Assembly (NCBI GenBank): GCA_934725085.1
Contig: CAKVAL010000033.1
Location: 1 to 20,204 of the forward strand
DNA: 20,204 nt
Origin: an uncultured Erysipelotrichaceae bacterium
GTDB taxonomy: Bacteria > Bacillota_I > Bacilli_A > Erysipelotrichales > Erysipelotrichaceae
Direction of reading: 5' to 3'
The position numbers and the translations under genes were made by a program. How positions within the stretch are numbered: the first letter of the stretch is position 1; every line of letters starts with the position of its first letter. Positions 1-5,539 of this stretch are shown here, piece after piece. A model generated the notes under the pieces. The model was not told the DNA's origin, ran no database searches, and worked only from the letters and a program-made list of their open reading frames with translations.

Positions 1-4
1 ATTT

Positions 5-85
5 TTAGTAAGTACCTAATTGAACTTTGCCATCTAATGCAATTAACTTAATGACATTAGCAATCAGCCCCTTTTGTGTTATAAA
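5..85 (-). other. short open stretch after the stop of the 86-484 gene
   Basis: After the TAG stop at 86-88 the same minus-strand frame stays open for 26 more codons (ending TAA at 5-7), reading roughly FITQKGLIANVIKLIALDG and on to VQLGTY. It has no start codon or ribosome site of its own. It could be the remnant of a longer C-terminus cut by the TAG, or chance. The window edge prevents further judgement. Confidence 0.15.
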
Positions 86-484
86 CTATATACCTTTTCC
101 TTCTACATTAATATAAGTTGGAACTTCACTAATCTTTGGAATTTCTGAAGTATATCCATCATATAGTAAGTCTATACTATCAGTATGATAAGTAACTACA
201 TACTCATCATCACCAAACTTTACATCATACTTATTCGAATCACCAATTCTCTTTAAAGTGCCTTCTTCTAATTCACCAAACTGAACATATCTTTGTGCCT
301 TACCATCTTGAGTGAATACAAAATGGACACATTCAGATGGCATATTCATCGAGAAGGTACCCACAATAGTCTTTGGATTATTATACTTATTAAAGTCATC
401 CTTCTCTTTCCACAACAGAGATAACACAGTCAAAAGACCAACGCACAAGCATGAAATCACAATTATTGAGATTTTCTTTTTCAT
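86..484 (-). CDS. small exported or membrane-anchored protein, unknown function
   Basis: This is a 132-residue protein I do not recognise. The N-terminus is lysine-rich (MKKK) followed by one hydrophobic segment at about residues 5-25, then a charged beta-rich domain beginning with a VGTF motif and a run of aromatic and Gly/Asp residues. That points to an extracytoplasmic domain held by a signal anchor or released after cleavage. A lipobox-like VISC sits at residues 9-12, but the hydrophobic run continues past the Cys, so lipidation is doubtful. The start is supported by a GAGGAGGG ribosome site 7 nt upstream. A weak promoter (TTGATT, 15 bp, TACAAT) lies near 515-540. The gene is divergent from the AAA ATPase at 663. 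The reading frame continues for 26 codons after the stop. Confidence 0.65.
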   Translation of the reverse strand: MKKKISIIVISCLCVGLLTVLSLLWKEKDDFNKYNNPKTIVGTFSMNMPSECVHFVFTQDGKAQRYVQFGELEEGTLKRIGDSNKYDVKFGDDEYVVTYHTDSIDLLYDGYTSEIPKISEVPTYINVEGKGI

Positions 485-548
485 GGATTTTCCCTCCTCT
501 TATTTACATCTTCATTGTAGCAAAAAAAATGCTGAATCAAATATTTTA

Positions 549-647
549 GAAAAACGGGGCAAAATGATACCTAAATCTTGAGAAAAACGGGGCAAAATAG
601 TGTTTAAAAGTCATGAAAAACGGGGCAAAATGATGTATTATAAAGAA
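549..647 (+). repeat. three 33-bp direct repeats upstream of the AAA ATPase
   Basis: The 17-base core GAAAAACGGGGCAAAAT occurs at 549-565, 582-598 and 615-631, with exact 33-bp spacing. The remaining 16 bases of each unit differ. The period is 11 codons and all copies are in the frame of the downstream gene, each coding EKRGK. Each core has a GGGG run shortly before ATG (copies 1 and 3) or ATAGTG (copy 2), so each looks like a small translation-start module. Copy 1 would code MIPKS followed by TGA. Confidence 0.85.
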
Positions 648-662
648 AAAGGAGCATTTAGG

Positions 663-2006
663 ATGAAAAGACAATATGAAGATAAGATTCAAAATTGGAT
701 AAACGATAGTAAAAAAGCCTTACTTATATATGGTGCAAGACAAGTGGGCAAGACTTATCTAATAAGAGAAATGCTGAAGAGAAATAATATTTCTTATTTT
801 GAGGTTAACTTCCAAGAAAGAGAAGATATCTTAAATGCGATTAAAGATTTAAGTAATGCTGAAGATATTTCGATGAAATTAGCACTATATTCTGATACCT
901 CACTAATAGAAGGCGAATCAGTTATCTTTTTAGATGAGGTGCAACTATATCCTGAAATAATCACCAAAATTAAATTTTTAGTTGATGAAGGAAAGTATAG
1001 ATATATTCTAAGTGGCTCTAACTTAGGTGTTGAATTAAAAGGCATAAAGAGTATTCCTGTTGGCTATGTGGATATGTTTCAAATGTTCCCCTTGAACTTA
1101 TTCGAATTTGTTAATGCAATCGGAATTAACGATACTACAATCAAATATTTAAAAGATTGTTTTGAAAAATTAGAACCAGTTGATGAAATAATTCATAAAC
1201 GTATGTTAAACACCTTTTATTATTATCTAATTTGTGGTGGTATGCCCTCTGTTGTTGATACTTTTGTCAAAACAAGAAATTTACGTGAAGTTCGTGATGA
1301 ACAGCAGAATATCATAAGACAATACAAAACTGATTTTATTAGATATGAGAATGATGATAAGAAGCTAAAAATCATTTCAATCTTTGATTCTATTCCAGCT
1401 CAACTTAATCAACAAAATAGAAGATTTGTGTTTACACAATTAGACAAAGAATTAAAGTTTGATCGTTACGAAAACAGTTTCTTATGGCTTAAAGATGCTG
1501 CAGTGGCTATACCAATTTACATTGCGAATGAGCCAAAAGCTCCATTAATTCTTTCGAAGTCTACAAACCAATTTAAGTTATTTATGTCTGATGTCGGATT
1601 ATTAACATCATGTTACCCAGACTATGTTAGTAAAGAACTTCTTGATATGAATCCTGATTACGAAATTAATAATGGTGCATTATTTGAAAATTATATTGCT
1701 GAAGAGTTAATAAGCAACAATATCACACCATATTATTTTAAGAACAAGAACATTGGAGAAATTGACTTTTTGATGGAATATGACAATCAAATCATTCCAC
1801 TTGAAATTAAATCAGGTAAAGATTATAAGTTTCATAAGGCATTAGATAATTTATTAAATACTAGAGAATATTCTATTAAGAAAGCTTATATTCTATCACC
1901 ATCTAATATAGAAATTGATGATAAAAACATCTATCTACCTATCTACATGACAGGTCTATTTGGTGATAACAAATCTGAAGATATTATCATCAATCTTAAT
2001 ATCTAG
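663..2006 (+). CDS. AAA-family ATPase with C-terminal DUF4143/nuclease-like domain
   Basis: The 447-residue protein has an N-terminal P-loop ATPase: Walker A GARQVGKT at 24-31, Walker B VIFLDEVQ at about 87-94, and a sensor-like LSGSN near 118. A C-terminal domain carries GEID at 365-368 and LEIKSGK at about 380-386, which fits the D-ExK pattern of restriction-endonuclease-like folds seen in the AAA_14/DUF4143 family. Members are common and mostly uncharacterised; mobile-element or defence links have been proposed but nothing here proves one. I place the start at ATG 663, because AAAGGAG lies 8-9 nt upstream. The frame is open back to GTG 600 through the 33-bp repeats, so a longer form (MMYYKEKGAFR...) is possible. 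It is monocistronic, with a terminator right after it. Confidence 0.85.
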   Translation: MKRQYEDKIQNWINDSKKALLIYGARQVGKTYLIREMLKRNNISYFEVNFQEREDILNAIKDLSNAEDISMKLALYSDTSLIEGESVIFLDEVQLYPEIITKIKFLVDEGKYRYILSGSNLGVELKGIKSIPVGYVDMFQMFPLNLFEFVNAIGINDTTIKYLKDCFEKLEPVDEIIHKRMLNTFYYYLICGGMPSVVDTFVKTRNLREVRDEQQNIIRQYKTDFIRYENDDKKLKIISIFDSIPAQLNQQNRRFVFTQLDKELKFDRYENSFLWLKDAAVAIPIYIANEPKAPLILSKSTNQFKLFMSDVGLLTSCYPDYVSKELLDMNPDYEINNGALFENYIAEELISNNITPYYFKNKNIGEIDFLMEYDNQIIPLEIKSGKDYKFHKALDNLLNTREYSIKKAYILSPSNIEIDDKNIYLPIYMTGLFGDNKSEDIIINLNI

Positions 2007-2011
2007 CAATC

Positions 2012-2035
2012 AAGGCAATCATGAATTGCCTTTTT
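2012..2035 (+). terminator. rho-independent terminator after the AAA ATPase
   Basis: Stem AAGGCAAT/ATTGCCTT (8 bp) with a 5-nt loop, followed by a T run at 2031-2035. It begins 6 nt after the stop codon. Confidence 0.8.
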
Positions 2036-2040
2036 AAATT

Positions 2041-2072
2041 AAAAAGCCCTAAAACCTTATCAGTTCTAGAGC
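2041..2072 (-). terminator. terminator of tmRNA
   Basis: Read on the minus strand: GCTCTAGAAC, loop TGATAAG, GTTTTAGGGC, then TTTTT. This is a 10-bp stem with several G-U pairs. It lies 14 nt beyond the CCA end of ssrA and back to back with the ATPase terminator. Confidence 0.75.
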
Positions 2073-2085
2073 ACAAATAACTGTC

Positions 2086-2434
2086 TGGTGGAGATGAGGG
2101 GGATTGAACCCCTGTCCAAGAATAGTCCCACATTCAGACTTCTACAGTTTAGTTTAGCTTTTAATAAGACAATACAAACGACCTAAACTACCAAGTATTG
2201 AATTTGCCTTTTCGGTTTTCGGATTGAAAGATAAGGCTAACTTTCTTCACCTAGTTTGTGTTTACGACTGATTGCTACAAACTTTACAATCAGAAGCTGC
2301 TTTGGGAGCTAACGTCGCTCAACCGATTAAGCAAATGCTAATTCGTTATTGCCGAATAATTTTGTTTGGTTATAAGGTAACCACTCCACTGCAATCCAAA
2401 TCCAACATAAACCTGTCGAAACCAAGACATCCCC
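2086..2434 (-). ncRNA. ssrA: tmRNA (transfer-messenger RNA)
   Basis: This 349-nt RNA rescues stalled ribosomes and tags the nascent protein for proteolysis. The 5' end GGGGATGTC...TTCGACAGG and the 3' end GGGGTTCAATCCCC...ATCTCCACCA form the tRNA-like domain, with the acceptor GGGGAU pairing with AUCUCC and an encoded CCA. The tag reading frame is at 2327-2353: GGC AAT AAC GAA TTA GCA TTT GCT TAA. With the alanine carried by the charged tmRNA, the tag is (A)GNNELAFA. The resume codon is assigned to GGC at RNA nt 82 because it follows UAUUC, close to the E. coli UAGUC context. The tag is short and ends AFA rather than LAA. A resume codon further upstream in the same frame cannot be fully excluded. 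Confidence 0.95.
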
Positions 2435-2454
2435 ATGTTTTATTTGTATTCTAA

Positions 2455-2482
2455 ATTATACACTTTTAACGTATTAACGCAA
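2455..2482 (-). promoter_or_regulatory. ssrA promoter
   Basis: On the minus strand: TTGCGT, 16-bp spacer, TATAAT. The predicted start lies about 14 nt before the mature 5' end, consistent with a short leader removed by RNase P. Confidence 0.7.
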
Positions 2483-2521
2483 GCGCATGTAAACAACAAA
2501 TAATTAATCATTCTTCACAAA

Positions 2522-2839
2522 TCATTTTCTTCTAGAAGCACGTCTTCTTGTAATCAAATCTAAATCCCGTAATTGTCTACCCAATTCATCATCTTTGGCA
2601 ACAAGTAGTAAATCTTTATCCATGTTATTTAACGCATGCAAAACAGCTGCATAAATACCCATTGCCACCGAAGGATCACCCTTTTCAACCTTCCAAAGAG
2701 AAGCTCTACTAATACCTGCACGCTCTGAAACCAACTCAACAGATAAATCTCGTCTTAATCTAGCAAGTTTAATCTGTTCGCCCATAGTTCTTAATATTCC
2801 CTCTGTTTTTGGAAGAATATTGTAAGCTGCTTTCTTCAT
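2522..2839 (-). CDS. XRE/HipB-like HTH regulator without a HipA partner
   Basis: The protein has 105 residues. A helix-turn-helix spans about residues 20-75 (RRDLSVELVSERAGISRASLWKVEKG region), followed by GIYAAVLHAL and a C-terminal tail rich in Arg. The GISRxxLWKVEKGDPSVxxGxYAAVLxAL pattern is typical of HipB-type antitoxins and stand-alone XRE regulators, which bind operator DNA as dimers. A HipA-type kinase would normally follow directly, but the next gene downstream is tmRNA, so the regulator is solitary here. The ribosome site AGAGAGG lies 11 nt before ATG; a later ATG at residue 19 is less likely. Its own promoter lies at 2869-2897. The targets are unknown. Confidence 0.8.
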   Translation of the reverse strand: MKKAAYNILPKTEGILRTMGEQIKLARLRRDLSVELVSERAGISRASLWKVEKGDPSVAMGIYAAVLHALNNMDKDLLLVAKDDELGRQLRDLDLITRRRASRRK

Positions 2840-2868
2840 TTGCTTTTATACCTCTCTTATTGTTCACT

Positions 2869-2897
2869 ATTATATACATTATCTATCTTTTTGTCTA
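2869..2897 (-). promoter_or_regulatory. promoter of the HipB-like gene
   Basis: On the minus strand: TAGACA, 17-bp spacer, TATAAT. This is a near-consensus sigma-A promoter about 30 bp before the start codon and downstream of the terminator at 2929-2956, so the gene can be transcribed independently of the upstream RNA. Confidence 0.75.
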
Positions 2898-2928
2898 TTT
2901 TAGTAAACATTATAATTCTTCGGTCTAA

Positions 2929-2956
2929 TAAAAAAATGCAGCCACATAGCCACATT
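2929..2956 (-). terminator. terminator of the unassigned RNA
   Basis: On the minus strand: AATGTGGC, loop TATGTG, GCTGCATT, then a run of seven T. The stem is 8 bp including two G-U pairs. Confidence 0.75.
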
Positions 2957-3162
2957 TAACTAACTACTATAGAGTTTTCTGCTGGTTGTCAGCCTCGGTA
3001 CCCAGTTAAAATGCCTTAAAGACGTGGAAATCATTAAGTCCCCCACGTGGACTGTGACTATCTCTCAGCTACGAAGATGATACAAAATCAGTATCCGAAT
3101 GGAAATTACCTGTTCCATACCAGCACAACTTTTAACGATGCTCTTACATCGAGAATATTCCT
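2930..3162 (-). ncRNA. candidate structured non-coding RNA, class not identified
   Basis: A stretch of about 230 nt with no credible reading frame lies between a promoter-like sequence (3169-3196) and an intrinsic terminator (2929-2956). Pairings visible on the minus strand are: a 5' hairpin CGATG/CATCG; a long-range closing stem TGCTGGT with ACCAGCA; hairpins ATGGAA/TTCCAT and GATAC/GTATC; and a possible H-type pseudoknot in which AGTCC/GGACT encloses a loop (CGTGG) complementary to CCACG downstream. It lacks the hallmark motifs I know for tmRNA, SRP RNA, RNase P RNA, glmS, T-box or purine riboswitch. 6S RNA or the clostridial raiA RNA remain untested options. It could also be a long attenuating leader of the HipB-like gene. 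Confidence 0.5.
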
Positions 3163-3168
3163 ATTCCT

Positions 3169-3196
3169 GTTATATTTTACTATGTAATAAAGTCAT
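3169..3196 (-). promoter_or_regulatory. possible promoter of the unassigned RNA
   Basis: On the minus strand: ATGACT, 16-bp spacer, TATAAC (4/6 and 5/6 matches to consensus). It would start the RNA near 3162. Confidence 0.45.
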
Positions 3197-3258
3197 ATAT
3201 TGATAATAAATTGCTGATGGTTTGCTTACATCTCTATTCATGATATATTAATAATAGT

Positions 3259-3370
3259 TAAACATTCGGTGCCCTACTACCGCAAATGTAGAATAAACAA
3301 ACGGCGCTTCACTACCGTAAAATGAGAAGATAAACATTCGGTGCTTCACTACCGTAAAATGAGAATTAAA
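3259..3370. repeat. tandem array of about 36-bp hairpin repeats
   Basis: Three units begin with TAAAC at 3259, 3294 and 3331, and a fourth is cut short at 3367; the spacings are 35, 37 and 36 bp. Each unit contains a small inverted repeat of the type CGGT-N8-ACCG. Units 2 and 3 share 23 identical bases (3306-3328 and 3343-3365). Unit 1 is diverged (ctACTACCGCAAATG). No reading frame explains the pattern. The array lies between the nup operon terminator and the unassigned RNA. The adjacent 3197-3258 is plain AT-rich spacer with nothing visible. Confidence 0.8.
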
Positions 3371-3389
3371 CAGTTTGACGCAAAGTCAC

Positions 3390-3417
3390 AAAAGGAGCAA
3401 ATTATTATGCTCCTTTT
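3390..3417 (-). terminator. terminator of the xpt-nup operon
   Basis: Perfect 10-bp stem AAAAGGAGCA/TGCTCCTTTT with an 8-nt loop, directly after the nupQ stop. The symmetrical A and T flanks would let it work on both strands. Confidence 0.8.
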
Positions 3418-3422
3418 ATAAT

Positions 3423-4454
3423 CTATCTCTCTTCTCTAAAGTAAGACACACCTAAATGGCCTGGTGCTTGATTCTCCTTCTTCTTCTTAGCAGAAACCAC
3501 ACACAATACCACAATGGTAACAATATAAGGCAACATCTTATAAAGATTTTGAAGATAAGTTACTCTTTCTACCTTCAAGACATCAGCCAAAGCCCTAGAG
3601 ATTTCTGCAGGAATATAAATATAAGCCCAATAACACAAGCCAAACAAGTAAGCACCCCATGTTGCATTCTTAGGCTTCCAAGAAGTGAAAATAACAAGTG
3701 CAACAGCCAACCAACCTAAGGCCTCAATAGTATTATCATTAGCCCATGTTCCTTGGATATAGTCCATTACATAAAACAAACCACCAAGACCACAAATAGC
3801 ACCACCAATAATAGAAGCTAAATACTTATACTTAGTAACATTAATACCAGCCGCATCAGCAGTAGCTGGATTCTCGCCAACCGCTCTTAGATTCAAACCA
3901 GTTCTTGTCTTTGTTAAGAAATAATTAGCCACAAAAGCCAAAACTAAACAGAAATAAGCCATCCAACCATAATTCAAGAATAAAGAACCAAATAGCCCTA
4001 ACTTACCTGAAATAAATGGTAAACGTAATTTAAACACATTGGCAGTAGTAGCTACCGAAATAGAACCAACACCACCTGACAGTTTCATCAAAGAGCCACC
4101 AAAGAAATTAGCGATACCAGTTCCAAAAATAGTAAGTGTTAAACCAGTAACATTTTGATTAGCCTTTAAAGTAACAGTTAAGAAACTATAAATCAAACTA
4201 CCTAAAGCACTCGCAAGTATTGCACACAGTAATGCACAAATCATACCAATGGTACCATTAGGCGTAGCAGTACTGCTCTCATAAATAAAAGCACCAGTCA
4301 AAGCACCAATACCACCTAGCTGCATAATACCTGGAACACCCAAATTCAAATTACCAGCCTTTTGATTGATAGTCTCGCCAATACAGCCAAACATAATAAC
4401 AGTTCCAAAAGTAATGGCTGAAACAACCCAAGAAATTAATTGTGCACTAGTCAT
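3423..4454 (-). CDS. nupQ: nucleoside ABC transporter permease (NupQ-like)
   Basis: This is a 343-residue hydrophobic protein of the BMP-family ABC permease group (branched-chain/ribose-type permease fold). About eight to ten membrane segments are visible. Conserved stretches are the early NQKAGNLNLGVPGIMQLGG and the cytoplasmic TRTGLNLRAVGENPATADAAGI, which is the coupling helix that contacts the ATPase. It forms a heterodimeric channel with the upstream permease and imports nucleosides, by analogy with B. subtilis NupP/NupQ. Its ATG overlaps the stop of the upstream permease by one base (TAATG), implying translational coupling. It is the last gene of the operon, closed by the terminator at 3390-3417. 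The substrate is inferred from context and family. Confidence 0.85.
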   Translation of the reverse strand: MTSAQLISWVVSAITFGTVIMFGCIGETINQKAGNLNLGVPGIMQLGGIGALTGAFIYESSTATPNGTIGMICALLCAILASALGSLIYSFLTVTLKANQNVTGLTLTIFGTGIANFFGGSLMKLSGGVGSISVATTANVFKLRLPFISGKLGLFGSLFLNYGWMAYFCLVLAFVANYFLTKTRTGLNLRAVGENPATADAAGINVTKYKYLASIIGGAICGLGGLFYVMDYIQGTWANDNTIEALGWLAVALVIFTSWKPKNATWGAYLFGLCYWAYIYIPAEISRALADVLKVERVTYLQNLYKMLPYIVTIVVLCVVSAKKKKENQAPGHLGVSYFREER

Positions 4455-5539
4455 TATGCTTCCTCCTTATGTGAATGCTTAACAAACTTATAATTGACAA
4501 AGAATTCAGATCCTAAAATAAAGAACAAAATAATACCTGTAATAATATTAGAAGCATATTCATTTAAGCCAAAGTCTGAGGCAATTTGAGAAGCGCCCTT
4601 ATTCAAGAACACTATCAACAAAGAAATAAAGGCCATAGACAAGATATTAAACTTAGCCAGCCAACATACGATGATCGCTGTAAAACCTCTACCGCCTGCA
4701 GTTTGTTTAGAAATAGTATGAGACATACCAGCTACCTCTACAAAACCTGCAATACCGGCAATACCACCTGATAATAAAACAGTTCTAATAATGGTATTCT
4801 TGACATTAATACCAGCATATTTAGCAGTAGCCTCAGATTCACCAACTACAGCCAATTCAAAACCATGTTTAGAATATTTTAAATAAATATAAACAAGAAC
4901 CGAGATCAATAAGACAATAATGACGTTCAACAAATATTGATACTCACCAATAGACATAAACCAACCACCATGAGTATTCATATTAATAATACCTACCGAA
5001 TGGGCTTGTTTCTTATCCCAGAAGTCAACGAAGAATTCTACTAATTGAATCGCAACATAATTCATCATCAAAGTAAACAAAGTTTCATTGGTATTATACT
5101 TAGCCTTAAAATAAGCAGGCAAGAAAGCCCACAAAGCACCACAAATTACTGAAGTAATAAACATAATTAACAACAATACTGGAGTAGAAATAGTATTACC
5201 ATAATTAATCATCAAAGCAGCAGTAACCAAACCACCAATTAAAATTTGTCCTTCTGCACCACAGTTCCAGAATCTCATTTTAAATGCTGGAGTAAGCGAC
5301 ACTGCCACTAGTAACAAGAACACAGTATCTCTAATAGTAATCCAGAATCTTCTAGGAGTACCAAAGGCACCCTTATACATAGAAGCATAAACAGAAATAG
5401 GGTCTAGCTTAGTCACAAAATATAAGAATAAAGCTGAAACAATTAATGAAAGAATAACCGCAATAGCCTTAATCAAAATAGTTTGCCAAAGAGGACTATC
5501 ATCTTTTTTACTAATTGTAAATTTAGGTTCCTTAGCCAT
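4454..5539 (-). CDS. nupP: nucleoside ABC transporter permease (NupP-like)
   Basis: This 361-residue multi-spanning protein is the first of the two permeases. A membrane segment at about residues 25-45 follows a charged N-terminus. The family signature MRFWNCGAEGQILIGG lies at about 88-103. The coupling-helix motif KYSKHGFELAVVGESEATAKYAGI lies in the second half and matches the equivalent motif of NupQ, showing that the pair are distant paralogues. It is translationally coupled to nupO upstream and nupQ downstream (TAATG junctions at both ends). In B. subtilis the equivalent protein belongs to the guanosine importer. Specificity here is inferred from family membership and the guanine riboswitch controlling the operon. 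Confidence 0.85.
   Translation of the reverse strand: MAKEPKFTISKKDDSPLWQTILIKAIAVILSLIVSALFLYFVTKLDPISVYASMYKGAFGTPRRFWITIRDTVFLLLVAVSLTPAFKMRFWNCGAEGQILIGGLVTAALMINYGNTISTPVLLLIMFITSVICGALWAFLPAYFKAKYNTNETLFTLMMNYVAIQLVEFFVDFWDKKQAHSVGIINMNTHGGWFMSIGEYQYLLNVIIVLLISVLVYIYLKYSKHGFELAVVGESEATAKYAGINVKNTIIRTVLLSGGIAGIAGFVEVAGMSHTISKQTAGGRGFTAIIVCWLAKFNILSMAFISLLIVFLNKGASQIASDFGLNEYASNIITGIILFFILGSEFFVNYKFVKHSHKEEA

Noticed and set aside
312..581. 89-residue plus-strand frame
   Set aside because: It is antisense to the exported-protein gene and ends inside the first 33-bp repeat; no ribosome site.
549..631. CRISPR array at the 33-bp repeats
   Set aside because: The 17-bp repeats are too short, the intervals are only 16 bp, and the copies lie in the frame of the downstream gene.
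2272..2454. 60-residue plus-strand reading frame
   Set aside because: It lies antisense across the tmRNA gene; the RNA structure explains the sequence.
2930..3162. SRP RNA, RNase P RNA, T-box or cobalamin riboswitch
   Set aside because: The hallmark motifs (GGAAGGAAGCAGC, GAGGAAAGUCC, the T-box GGGUGGUACCGCG, the B12 box) are absent. GGGTACCGAGG only superficially resembles a T-box.
3259..3370. CRISPR array
   Set aside because: The spacing is CRISPR-like (about 36 bp), but almost the whole unit is repeated, there are no unique spacers, only three copies, and no cas genes.
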